Shown here piece after piece: positions 47,793 through 57,043 of a DNA stretch of 64,000 nt. The DNA is from an uncultured Bacteroides sp. (GTDB lineage: Bacteria > Bacteroidota > Bacteroidia > Bacteroidales > Bacteroidaceae). Below the pieces are notes generated by a model that saw nothing but the letters and a program-made list of their open reading frames with translations, made no database searches and had not been told where the DNA came from. The DNA is taken from positions 62,001-126,000 of the forward strand of contig CAUHML010000001.1 of NCBI GenBank assembly GCA_959606905.1, written 5' to 3'. A program made the translations under genes and the position numbers. Numbering within the stretch: position 1 is the first letter of the stretch; the number at the start of each line of letters is the position of its first letter.

Positions 47793-47826
47793 TCATATTT
47801 TAGTGAATAATATTTTTACTAGCTCA

Positions 47827-47834
47827 CAAATGTA
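47827..47834 (-). promoter_or_regulatory. GH109-like gene promoter (-7 box)
   Basis: TACATTTG on the minus strand fits TAnnTTTG and lies 34 nt before the ATG. No -33 TTTG is found, as expected for a promoter needing an activator. The operator at 47916-47951 begins 81 nt upstream. Confidence 0.6.
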
Positions 47835-47915
47835 GAGAGATGTACCAAAATGAGAATTATAAGATAGTTTAAAAAGAGTATAGGTAGCCACATGCATTAT
47901 TTAAGAGAGAATTAT

Positions 47916-47951
47916 TGAACATACATATATGTGCAATAAACAAATATGCAC
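47916..47951. promoter_or_regulatory. Candidate HTCS-2 operator, copy A
   Basis: A 35-bp block starting tgaacatacatatatgtg and ending aataaacaaatatgcac matches 61871-61905 at 30 positions. Within it AACA...ATAT half-sites start 21 bp apart (47918 and 47939), the spacing of AraC-type direct repeats. It lies in the divergent region between the GH109-like gene and HTCS-2 and could control either. Confidence 0.65.
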
Positions 47952-48023
47952 GCAATTTTCACAAAACATTTTGATATATATATTATCTTTACGAACAACA
48001 AAAGTAAACTTGAAACTTTTACC

Positions 48024-51000
48024 ATGAAAAATTTTATTTCAATCTTATTACTGTCAGTTTTCTCATTCCACCCGATACTTGCACAAGAAGAAGGGGCTAT
48101 TCGTAACTATATACAGATAGGCAAAAGTGATGGAATATCCAATAATAACATCAGATCTGTACAAGATGATATTTACAACCGTATATGGATAGGGACAGAA
48201 ATGGGATTGAATATTTATAGCAACAATTCACTGACTCAAGTAGAACATTTTTCGGATATGAATGTCTGTTCGTTATTCGATACCGGTACGGAAATGTTAA
48301 TCGGAACTCATAATTTTCTTGAAGCTTATAATTATACATCGGGCACTTACACCCGAATCAAATACAACGGATATGAGATAACCTATGCCTTTTCTATCCT
48401 AAAAGTAAAAGAGCGGATTATCATTATATCTAGTGGTTTTGCCTATGCTTATCACGACAATCAAGTGGAACTTATAAAAGATACGATTCCCTGTCATTAT
48501 GTAGCAGCGGATAAATTTGGAACTCTCTGGGGATATAACGAAGATACAATTTATCGTTTCGACGACCAATTCAATATAGTAAAAACATATAAATTAAATA
48601 GTCCGGATAAATCACCATTAATCGTTGGATGTATATATCCTGACTCTAAAGGATGTATCTGGTTAGGAACGGAAAAAGACGGATTATTCCGATATAACCG
48701 AGTTACAGACGAATTCTACAAAGAAGATTTAAGCCAATATGGAGTACACGAAATGGGATATATCGGAAGCATCGGAGAAGATAAATACGACCGTTTATGG
48801 ATAGGTCATCGTAATGGATTGTCCGTTTACGATTATACTAACAACTATTTTAAATATTATATGCTGGAAAACAGTTTTAATATCCAACTTATCACCATTA
48901 TCACTCATATTTTTCGGACGAAAAAACAAGATATGGTATTAGGTACTCATTTCACAGGTTTCTTTGTCATAAATGAATTAAACTCCAGTATCAAATTCTA
49001 TAATTTAACAGAGTTCAATAATCAGACAGGAGGAATTACCAGTAATGGGATCACAATAGATAACCAGAAACATCTTTGGGCAGCAACCAACTGTATGGGA
49101 ATCAGCGTCCTTGATAAAAAAGGAAAAATACTCAAACAAATCAACCAAAAAAATTCGGGAATTAACAACGACATCCTTTCCTTAGAATACGATAAAAAAG
49201 GAAATATCTGGGCCGGTTCATCCTCTGCAGGACTCTATAAGATTGATAAAACTTATAAAATCAACCGATATATACACCAAAACAACGATACCACTTCGCT
49301 GGCCGGACGAAGCGTACATGCGATATATGCTATCAATCAGGATAGCTTAATGATAGCTACCAATAAAGGACTCAGTATTTATCATTATTCCACTAACTCT
49401 TTCACCAATATACTTACTGCAAAAGTCCAAGACTACGCTTTTACCAATCTGTTGCCTTATAAAAATAGAATATATGGTGTACATTTCAATTCAGTTTTTT
49501 GTTTCGATCGTGATACAAAACAAATTAAAGAATATAACCTGCTTAAATATAATGTATTCTTAGAAGCCGGATATATTGATAAAAATGGTAAACTCTGGTT
49601 AGGAAGTTCCAAAGGAGAATTATATCTGTTCGAAAATGGTAAACTCACACTTTACCTAAAAAACAAAGAAAGGATAGAAAGAATCAGTAATATCTTAGGA
49701 GATAGTCTGGGTAACTTATGGATTACTTCATGCAACAGTTTCTATTGTATTACCCCTACCAAAGAGGTAAAACACATTAATCTTTCATGGGGACTGGGAG
49801 ATAACGAGTTCAACGTACGTTCTTGCTATATGGATGAAAATAGGTTTTATTTCGGCACTTCAAACGGATTGGTAGGATTTAACCCTCTCCAAATAATCAG
49901 CCAGGAAGCACAATCCCCATCTTTATATATAGCTGATTTCAAGCTTTTCAATAAGATTGTTGAACCGGGAAAATCAAATGTACTCACTCATCATATCAAT
50001 CACACGGATAAACTTATACTTGAAAACAAAGAAAACTACATATCCTTTGTCATTAATTGCATTGATTACAATATCAACCGAATTATTCCTTATAAATGTA
50101 TTTACCAGCTAGAAAACTTCAATGATAATTGGTATGAACTCAATTCTGCTTCTAATGAAATTATTTTCACTCAACTGACTACCGGAAATTATAAACTACA
50201 CATACGATTGCAGAACGATAATGGAATGATACTAACGGAAAGAACTATTGATATTAAAATTAAACCTCCTTTTCTTCTTAGCACACCAATGCTCACATTA
50301 TATATTTTAATTTTAATTATCATTATCGGATGGATAAGACACATTGTACGTAAACGACATACTACAAAGGAGTTGATTGCCAAAGTAAAACGTGAGAACG
50401 ATGAAATAACCCGGATCAACGCCATGAAATTGGACTTTTTCACTTTCATTTCCCACGAATTCAAAACTCCTTTAGCTATTATTTCAACGCTCCAAGACGA
50501 AGTTTTACCTCCTACCTTTAATTCCGATGATGATGCGGCTATTTTCAAACGTAATATCAAACGTTTGGAGTATCTTATCAACCAACTAATGGAGTTTCGT
50601 AATATGGAGTCGGAACACACTTCGATCGATTTGAAAAAATATGATATTGTACCTTTTCTTAAAGGAATATATGACGCATTCGCTCCTTTATATAAACAAA
50701 AGGAAATAGACCATCAATTTATTTGCGATACAGATACATTACCCATGCTTTTCGATACGGATAAAATGGAAATGCTAATCGGAAACCTGTTGAGCAACGT
50801 TGCCAAACATACACAGCAGGCAGGACAGTGTTACATGAAAATCACTACTACAAACTCCCATTTGACTGTAGATATATTCAATAGTGGCGAGTGCCTGACC
50901 GAAGAACAAAAAACAGCTATTTTCCAACCGTATAACCGTACAAATATTTATTCAAATAGCGGAATAGGTCTTGCTATTGTAAACAGCATTGCCAAATTAC

Positions 51001-51950
51001 TCAACATTCGTGTTTCCGTCATTGCCATAGAAAATGAAGGAAATATCTTCCGGACAGAAATACCAATCATACAAAATGATAATATAGAAATCAGCAGCAC
51101 CAACAATCATACAAATATTGTGGATAGAATCATAGACGATACTCGTTATTTCAGCCAACAAACAGGAACCATCGAACCGGAGAATGAAATCAAAAACCAA
51201 TTCCAGATTTTAGTAGTCGATAATGATAACGACACTAAAACCATCCTTAAGAAGAAATTACAAAAGTATTTTCATATTCTTACTGCATCTAGCGGCAAAG
51301 AAGCACTCCTACTATTAAAATCTCAAAATGTAGATATCGTAATCAGTGATATTATCATGCCTGAAATAGATGGTTATGAACTTTGTAAAACTATCAAAGG
51401 AAACACTAACACCAAACATGTTCCAGTAATTCTCATTACTTCAGACTTATCTGCTGAAGCCAAAATAAAAGGATTCCAATCAGGGGCTGATGCATTTCTA
51501 TCTAAACCTATCAGTATTCAAGAATTACTCCTCCGGCTGGATAATATTCTTAAAAATAAGAATGTACTGCGTGCTTACTACTCCAATTTCAATCAATTAT
51601 CCGTAGAACCTGAAGCTGTTAATAACGCAGACGAAGCGTTCATACATGAAATCACAGAATATATTTATACTCACCTTAATGATGCAGAATTGTCTATCCA
51701 ACAGTTGGCACAACATGTGAGTATAAGCCGCACACAACTCTATCTAAATATAAAACGACTGACCGGATATACCCTTTCTCAATTCATGCTTAATATAAAA
51801 ATGAAAGAAGCTAAAAAACTGATCCAAAACACAGATATGACCTCTTCTGAAATATCATACAAACTAGGATACTGTAATCCTAACCATTTCAGCAGACAGT
51901 TCAAAGAATATTATGGAAGTTCTCCGAGTGAATTCAGAAAACAATCATAG
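48024..51950 (+). CDS. Hybrid two-component system regulator HTCS-2 (PUL 3)
   Basis: A 1308-residue protein from the ATG at 48024, the start of a signal peptide (MKNFISILLLSVFSFHPILAQ); the in-frame ATG at 47946 lies inside the candidate operator. The layout is Reg_prop beta-propellers (about 25-650), Y_Y_Y, a membrane helix near residue 760 (MLTLYILILIIIIGWI), HisKA with the phospho-His in SHEFKTPLA near 810, HATPase, receiver with the phospho-Asp in VISDIIMPEIDG near 1107, and AraC helix-turn-helix (HFSRQFKEYYGSSPSEFRKQ). The ATPase G1 box is degenerate (FNSGECL in place of D-x-G-x-G), and the receiver's acidic pair reads VVDNDND with Asn at the second position. Signalling may therefore be altered. 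The substrate is unknown. Confidence 0.93.
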   Translation: MKNFISILLLSVFSFHPILAQEEGAIRNYIQIGKSDGISNNNIRSVQDDIYNRIWIGTEMGLNIYSNNSLTQVEHFSDMNVCSLFDTGTEMLIGTHNFLEAYNYTSGTYTRIKYNGYEITYAFSILKVKERIIIISSGFAYAYHDNQVELIKDTIPCHYVAADKFGTLWGYNEDTIYRFDDQFNIVKTYKLNSPDKSPLIVGCIYPDSKGCIWLGTEKDGLFRYNRVTDEFYKEDLSQYGVHEMGYIGSIGEDKYDRLWIGHRNGLSVYDYTNNYFKYYMLENSFNIQLITIITHIFRTKKQDMVLGTHFTGFFVINELNSSIKFYNLTEFNNQTGGITSNGITIDNQKHLWAATNCMGISVLDKKGKILKQINQKNSGINNDILSLEYDKKGNIWAGSSSAGLYKIDKTYKINRYIHQNNDTTSLAGRSVHAIYAINQDSLMIATNKGLSIYHYSTNSFTNILTAKVQDYAFTNLLPYKNRIYGVHFNSVFCFDRDTKQIKEYNLLKYNVFLEAGYIDKNGKLWLGSSKGELYLFENGKLTLYLKNKERIERISNILGDSLGNLWITSCNSFYCITPTKEVKHINLSWGLGDNEFNVRSCYMDENRFYFGTSNGLVGFNPLQIISQEAQSPSLYIADFKLFNKIVEPGKSNVLTHHINHTDKLILENKENYISFVINCIDYNINRIIPYKCIYQLENFNDNWYELNSASNEIIFTQLTTGNYKLHIRLQNDNGMILTERTIDIKIKPPFLLSTPMLTLYILILIIIIGWIRHIVRKRHTTKELIAKVKRENDEITRINAMKLDFFTFISHEFKTPLAIISTLQDEVLPPTFNSDDDAAIFKRNIKRLEYLINQLMEFRNMESEHTSIDLKKYDIVPFLKGIYDAFAPLYKQKEIDHQFICDTDTLPMLFDTDKMEMLIGNLLSNVAKHTQQAGQCYMKITTTNSHLTVDIFNSGECLTEEQKTAIFQPYNRTNIYSNSGIGLAIVNSIAKLLNIRVSVIAIENEGNIFRTEIPIIQNDNIEISSTNNHTNIVDRIIDDTRYFSQQTGTIEPENEIKNQFQILVVDNDNDTKTILKKKLQKYFHILTASSGKEALLLLKSQNVDIVISDIIMPEIDGYELCKTIKGNTNTKHVPVILITSDLSAEAKIKGFQSGADAFLSKPISIQELLLRLDNILKNKNVLRAYYSNFNQLSVEPEAVNNADEAFIHEITEYIYTHLNDAELSIQQLAQHVSISRTQLYLNIKRLTGYTLSQFMLNIKMKEAKKLIQNTDMTSSEISYKLGYCNPNHFSRQFKEYYGSSPSEFRKQS

Positions 51951-51967
51951 GCGTAAATAAAATAATC

Positions 51968-51999
51968 CCCTGCCGGAATTAATAATCTATCCGACAGGG
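51968..51999. terminator. Hairpin between HTCS-2 and PUL 3 operon end
   Basis: Stem ccctg-cgga against tccg-caggg (51968-51977 and 51990-51999) with one C-A mismatch lies between convergent genes. Flanking T runs are modest. Confidence 0.5.
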
Positions 52000-52032
52000 C
52001 TTAATTTATTATCCTCTTATACAATCAAAACT

Positions 52033-54177
52033 TTATTCCAAAGTACGCACACAACGCACATTTACCATCTTAGATGCAGTGCCATCTCCTTCAACCCAAG
52101 GACGTGAAAGATAATGCCAAGGTGTAACATCACGACTCCAATCAAATACTTCATACATATAGGCTGTTGTCTCCGAACCGATAGTAGTCGTCCAATATCC
52201 TGCTTTTCCGTCACCTCCGCCCAAATCTGGAGTAGGCACATTACCATGCCAGAATTGTCCCGCAGGAACCAAACTAAGTCCACTGTCATTTGTTATATCC
52301 GACAGATTATTCCAATATTGAGTAGACTTCAAGTGAATGGATGGTTCAGCCGGATAGGTATTTAGAAGTTCTTTCCACTCGGACATTGTAGAAATATGCC
52401 ATCCATTAGGACATACCCCCTGTATTTTGGTATCTTCACTGGTAGTAGCTCGTTGCCAATCACGGAGAGCCGTTGGCCATGTATAATATTGCCCGATTAC
52501 TTCTGGATCAGAAACAGCCCCATCCGTATATGTACGTGATGGAAGATCTATGGTAGTAAACTCTGTTCCGTCACTATAACAAGTAGCACGTAAATTTTCT
52601 GCTATCCAGAGACTATTACCGATCTTCACTACCGGATACGTTTCAGGTTTAGCAGCATCCCGAAGGTCTACCAATGGTTTCATCATACCTGTCAATACAA
52701 GACTATGAATGTCTGAAGCTTCCGTCATTACATCCACCGTACTAGTAATACGCCAATAAACAGTACGTGTTAGATAAGAAGCATTTAATTCCGATAAGAG
52801 TTCATCCAAGAGACTATGTGTGAAATCTACTGACTTCGATATAGACAAAGCTTTTATTTTAGATTGACTCATATCCTGATTCAGACTATATTCGATAGCA
52901 TAAGTTACATTACGAACATTACAATCCCAAGTAACATTTGTCAATATATCATCAGGAGTCTGATAAGATAATACATAAGAAGTTGCATCAACCGGAAAAT
53001 TAATCAATGATATAGGTTGTGCTTGAACGGCCGAAGCAAACCGGCGAATTATAAATTCCCCCTTTTCTTCGGCAACCGCACGCAACGGATCATTTGGAAT
53101 AACTTCCCAATAAAGTTTCTTTTTTTGAGAAGCTACCATACCAAAATTCAGATTCAACAACATATCCAAATCCTGTTGTTGCATTGAAAAACTTGTTTTT
53201 TCTCCTGCATCAAATACCTCCACTATATCAAATTCCGCATCATACAGTTTTATCTTAAAAGAAACCCCCGTCGTGTCACATTTCCATTTGAATTCAAACA
53301 AATCTTCTGCATGTTCAGATTCAAGAAAAACCGTACTTTCATTTTCAGGAGATAAAAGTGTTACCTTCGCCGGTTCACGTATAAAGCGAGTCATTGATAT
53401 TTCGCGTACCGCACTGTTTTCTATCGGATTATTCAAATTACCCGTACCCGTCACTTTCCAATAAAGAAGAGTTGATTTTCCTAAATCTACTTTCTGTTCC
53501 TGAAGCCATTCATCCAAGTATTGGTTAGTAAACGAATAAGATTGTCCGTTTCCACATTCTATCTGAAGTTCATCTTCAAAAGATTCATTTGTACTGATAT
53601 GAAGTACATAATCATTCACGTGTGTCTTGCAACTCCAACTGAATGTCACTTCTCCTTCAGGATTTTCTTTATCCAATATTACTTCTCCCGTAGCTTCCGG
53701 CTGATTTAATAAAATCACATTTGTCGGAAGATTGCATCGTGTAATAGTTAATTTATGTACCCCTTCACACCAACCAGTTTCAGGATCTACTACGTTCACA
53801 GTCCAATATACATTAGTAGTCTCACCGATTCCTATATCCATAGAACTTAATATAGAATCTACCTTCATAGTAGAAAGATAAAAATCACGCTTGATTCCTG
53901 TAGAAACTTCTACCTTCTTTCCTGCAAATTCATTATCAAGTCCGATAACCAGATTAAAATAAATAAACTGTCGTTTGGACTCCCATGAAAAAAGATACAT
54001 CGAATCAGGTTTTTGGTAATTTAATGTCCAAATAGCTTCATTTTCAGGAGAGGTAAGAAATACAGGCTGACGTCCTACTTCATAAAAGTCGTTCTCTTTG
54101 TCACATCCTACCAGAAAAAACAGCATCAGACAAACTACCAGACCAGCTTGCATTATATATTTTACTACATTTCTCAT
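52033..54177 (-). CDS. Surface lipoprotein with four SusE-like domains and a FISUMP domain
   Basis: A 714-residue protein with a lipobox LVGC near residue 25. Four related immunoglobulin-like (SusE-type) repeats follow, starting near residues 38, 155, 270 and 390, each with a hydrophobic-Leu-x-x-P opening and a later F/V-x-W strand (PVFLTSPENEAIWTL; VILLNQPEATGEVIL; VTLLSPENESTVFLE; ISLINFPVDATSYVL). The C-terminal 190 residues are a Fibrobacter succinogenes major paralogous (FISUMP) domain: VKIGNSLWIAENLRATCYSDG, GVCPNGWHISTMSEWKELL, VNVRCVRTLE. This fits a long surface stalk carrying a ligand-binding tip. The domain's ligand is not established. It is the last gene of the PUL 3 operon, 12 nt after the beta-helix gene. 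Confidence 0.82.
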   Translation of the reverse strand: MRNVVKYIMQAGLVVCLMLFFLVGCDKENDFYEVGRQPVFLTSPENEAIWTLNYQKPDSMYLFSWESKRQFIYFNLVIGLDNEFAGKKVEVSTGIKRDFYLSTMKVDSILSSMDIGIGETTNVYWTVNVVDPETGWCEGVHKLTITRCNLPTNVILLNQPEATGEVILDKENPEGEVTFSWSCKTHVNDYVLHISTNESFEDELQIECGNGQSYSFTNQYLDEWLQEQKVDLGKSTLLYWKVTGTGNLNNPIENSAVREISMTRFIREPAKVTLLSPENESTVFLESEHAEDLFEFKWKCDTTGVSFKIKLYDAEFDIVEVFDAGEKTSFSMQQQDLDMLLNLNFGMVASQKKKLYWEVIPNDPLRAVAEEKGEFIIRRFASAVQAQPISLINFPVDATSYVLSYQTPDDILTNVTWDCNVRNVTYAIEYSLNQDMSQSKIKALSISKSVDFTHSLLDELLSELNASYLTRTVYWRITSTVDVMTEASDIHSLVLTGMMKPLVDLRDAAKPETYPVVKIGNSLWIAENLRATCYSDGTEFTTIDLPSRTYTDGAVSDPEVIGQYYTWPTALRDWQRATTSEDTKIQGVCPNGWHISTMSEWKELLNTYPAEPSIHLKSTQYWNNLSDITNDSGLSLVPAGQFWHGNVPTPDLGGGDGKAGYWTTTIGSETTAYMYEVFDWSRDVTPWHYLSRPWVEGDGTASKMVNVRCVRTLE

Positions 54178-54189
54178 AGTATTTCATTT

Positions 54190-55902
54190 TTAATGATTAT
54201 AAGCACCTATATTATTTTTATTTCCTACTGGATTACCCCATAAATCATTCGTTATCGGGAAGAATCCTCCATCATTAACTTGTGTTCCTGTACCGATACA
54301 AGGAGAACCGGTAGCCAATTTTAATCCGTTCAACACTTCTTCTTTGTCAATAAACTGATTATTCTGAACAAAATCTTCAACTAGTTTCACAAACTCTGGA
54401 TTTACATCAATATTTCCTGAATTGTATTCGCCCGTACCGGGTATATCCGTATAACCATAAATACAGTTATTTTTTAATACCATTCCTTTATTATCTTCAA
54501 ATTGACCGCTAGCTATTCTACAAAACTTATTGGCTTTACCTGTCGTATTATAAAAGATATTATTTGTGAAGATAAGTGAGTTTGGCAAGTTCATATAATC
54601 AGCAAAAATAATACCTGTATTATCATAGTTCTGAGTTGCTGATTTTGTCTTTATAATCGTATTATTGTAAAAATGAGCATTTACAACCCGACCGCAAACA
54701 TCAATTGTGGCCGAATGAATACTACCATCTTCTTTCGGATAATCGCGCAGACCATCATTTATACTGACATTATAACGGACAATTGTTCCCGAATGACCTG
54801 CAAATCCTTTATTAAAGTATGCATCAAGCGGACAAAGCAAGAACCAACCTCCCACATTGTTATAAGAAATATTATACTCAAACAAAGTATTCACACAATT
54901 TTGATCACAATCGAAAGCTTCTCCATCCCATGTAGCCTTTAAGTCCTGTACCAGATTATACCGAAAGATTGTATTATCACTATGAATACACCAAATAGCC
55001 GCTGAAGCTTCAGCTGGAAATTCAGCTCCTTCGGGAGAGAAACCTCCTTCAAGACAATTTCGAACAATATTATGCTCCACAATAGCTCCGTCACAACCAT
55101 TAATGACAATCTGGTCACCGGGAATACCTTCAAACAAATTTCCACGAATAACGAAATTAGTATTTGCTTTCCGATAAGCGCGATCACCGGTTGCAATGTA
55201 TCCTTTAATTCCATCACGCTGACAATTCAAAAAATGGCAATCTTCAATCAGAATATCATTAAAAGAAGAAGGAGAACTATTGGCTATCACATTATAAAAA
55301 CCAACACCTGCACCGCCACCACCAACATGATGTGTCGGAGTTCCATAAATATCTTCAATTACACATCGTTTGATGTGGATGTGATTCATTATTCCTCCCG
55401 GAATATTATCAGCAACAATATCAATGCCTACACTCTTAGGTAAAGGTTCAGTCCCTTTATTAGTAATCTTAAGATCATGTAATTCCCAATATTCTACATT
55501 TCTAATTAATACTGCATCAGTAGCTTTTCCTCCGGCACGTATCTCAGGCAAAGGCAAATTCTCATCACCGTAAGCACCCAGTACAATCGGTTTACCGTAA
55601 GCACCGCTTCCTTTCAATGTAATAGAACCTTCATATATAGTACCGCGTTTGATTAATATAGTATCCCCCGGTTGCCATGTACGTTCCAAAAAACGGTTCA
55701 TACTTTCCCAAGCCTGAGAAGGAGAATGCCCAGTATTATAATATGCACCGTTTTCCGGATCAATATAATAACGATGAGGATAAGATACTTCTTTTTCAAC
55801 CACTGGAATATTTGTCTCATTTTCATTGTCGTTGCAAGACGAAAACATCTGCACGAATAAAACCGATAATAATAATATGCTATTCATTCTCATTGTATTC
55901 AA
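54190..55902 (-). CDS. Right-handed parallel beta-helix lipoprotein
   Basis: A 570-residue protein with a lipobox SSC near residue 23 followed by an acidic linker (NDNENET), consistent with surface exposure. The rest is a right-handed parallel beta-helix: an opening PGDTILIKRGTIYEGSITLKG and then many coils with Asn ladders (IRGNLFEGIPGDQIVI, VEHNIVRNCLEGGFS, IVRYNVSINDG, HFYNNTIIKTK). A Gly-rich loop HHVGGGGAGVGFYN stands out. The fold is shared by polysaccharide lyases and several hydrolases, but I recognise no catalytic set, so it may be an enzyme or a binding protein. It lies between the two FISUMP lipoprotein genes with gaps of 11 and 12 nt. Confidence 0.75.
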   Translation of the reverse strand: MNTMRMNSILLLSVLFVQMFSSCNDNENETNIPVVEKEVSYPHRYYIDPENGAYYNTGHSPSQAWESMNRFLERTWQPGDTILIKRGTIYEGSITLKGSGAYGKPIVLGAYGDENLPLPEIRAGGKATDAVLIRNVEYWELHDLKITNKGTEPLPKSVGIDIVADNIPGGIMNHIHIKRCVIEDIYGTPTHHVGGGGAGVGFYNVIANSSPSSFNDILIEDCHFLNCQRDGIKGYIATGDRAYRKANTNFVIRGNLFEGIPGDQIVINGCDGAIVEHNIVRNCLEGGFSPEGAEFPAEASAAIWCIHSDNTIFRYNLVQDLKATWDGEAFDCDQNCVNTLFEYNISYNNVGGWFLLCPLDAYFNKGFAGHSGTIVRYNVSINDGLRDYPKEDGSIHSATIDVCGRVVNAHFYNNTIIKTKSATQNYDNTGIIFADYMNLPNSLIFTNNIFYNTTGKANKFCRIASGQFEDNKGMVLKNNCIYGYTDIPGTGEYNSGNIDVNPEFVKLVEDFVQNNQFIDKEEVLNGLKLATGSPCIGTGTQVNDGGFFPITNDLWGNPVGNKNNIGAYNH

Positions 55903-55913
55903 AGTTTATAATG

Positions 55914-57023
55914 TTATTTAAGGTCATCCATTATACATCTCACAGGATAATAACGATTTTCCGTTCCTTCCACTATGCCATAAGTCTGTAAATAAACCGT
56001 TTCCGCATCATCATAGAAAGACAGTAAAGTTGCCTTGGTTTTATCATCATCCAGTGCAATATCGCCCCATGCATACTCTAAACCTTTCAAACGGGGAGTA
56101 GAAGTCCAAAAAGCCGACAACGGATAATCAGAATCAAACGGATTGCTCAGTTCAGTGCTTTTTTCATTCCAATAATATCCGGATGCAACTACACTCAATT
56201 TTGAACTGTTAGTAATTGTGCCTGTTGTCTTCCAATAAGAAGGATCTTTCATGTAATTCCCGGCTTCCCACAATCCAAGATGTTCGCGCAACTTATTATA
56301 CTCGTCATAAGAAGGCAGATGCCAGCCGTCAGGACAAATTCCCTGTACCGGTTTATTCTCCAAAGTCGCTGTTTTAGCTTCATCCCAAGTCATACGTACA
56401 GCCGTTTTCCAAGGATAATATCCCCCAGCGCGAGTATTGAACAACACATCATCTGTTTCCGCCGATTTATATGGATAAGGCAGTTCTTCTCCATCAGAAT
56501 AAACTTTAGCACGAAGGTTTTCCGACATTAACGTCATCAAAGAACCGTCGCTCAAAATAAACTGCTGTGCTCCATAGCGCTCACCGTCGCGTCCGTCTAC
56601 AAAGCTTTCAATAGAAAGCATAGCACTAAAATATCTCCATGTATCTGATATTTCTCCATTTGTATTTTGTTCTACCTTCCAAAAGAAACGTTTGATACTT
56701 GAAAATTCAGGCCAAACCTTACGCAATACTTTCAACAGTTCCTGATTTTCTATTTTTAAAGAGTCAGTTGTCCCCATATCAAATATTACAGGATTCTGAA
56801 AATGCATATCAATATCAAAATAAACCCTATACGTCGAATTTGTACGGACTTTCCATGTAAAAGCTTGTACTTCTTCAGGTTTAAAGAAATCAATCTTTAC
56901 CGTAGCCCCTTCATCGGGAAAAACAGGACACGCCCAGTCCGGAGTTACATAATCTACCTTTTCTTCACAAGCGGAAAAAAGGCAAATAATGACTATAACT
57001 ACACTATTGATTATTTTTTTCAT
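55914..57023 (-). CDS. Surface lipoprotein with one SusE-like domain and a FISUMP domain
   Basis: A 369-residue protein with a lipobox LFSAC near residue 19. One SusE-type immunoglobulin-like domain follows (about residues 30-135, VTPDWACPVFPDEGATVKI; YRVYFDIDMHFQ), then a FISUMP domain (about 150-369) with SLMTLMSENLRAKVYSDGEE, GICPDGWHLPSYDEYNKL, LSVVASGYYWNE and YYPVRCIMDD. It is a shorter version of the 714-residue protein at 52033-54177: one spacer domain instead of four. By position after susD it fills the SusE place of a classical PUL. A starch-type ligand is not implied. Confidence 0.82.
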   Translation of the reverse strand: MKKIINSVVIVIICLFSACEEKVDYVTPDWACPVFPDEGATVKIDFFKPEEVQAFTWKVRTNSTYRVYFDIDMHFQNPVIFDMGTTDSLKIENQELLKVLRKVWPEFSSIKRFFWKVEQNTNGEISDTWRYFSAMLSIESFVDGRDGERYGAQQFILSDGSLMTLMSENLRAKVYSDGEELPYPYKSAETDDVLFNTRAGGYYPWKTAVRMTWDEAKTATLENKPVQGICPDGWHLPSYDEYNKLREHLGLWEAGNYMKDPSYWKTTGTITNSSKLSVVASGYYWNEKSTELSNPFDSDYPLSAFWTSTPRLKGLEYAWGDIALDDDKTKATLLSFYDDAETVYLQTYGIVEGTENRYYPVRCIMDDLK

Positions 57024-57043
57024 ATTATATTTTACTTTTATTG

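Noticed and set aside
52062..57023. Possible diversity-generating retroelement target, since FISUMP-like tips resemble lectin-type variable proteins
   Set aside because: No reverse transcriptase, template repeat or near-identical repeat pair was seen in the window.
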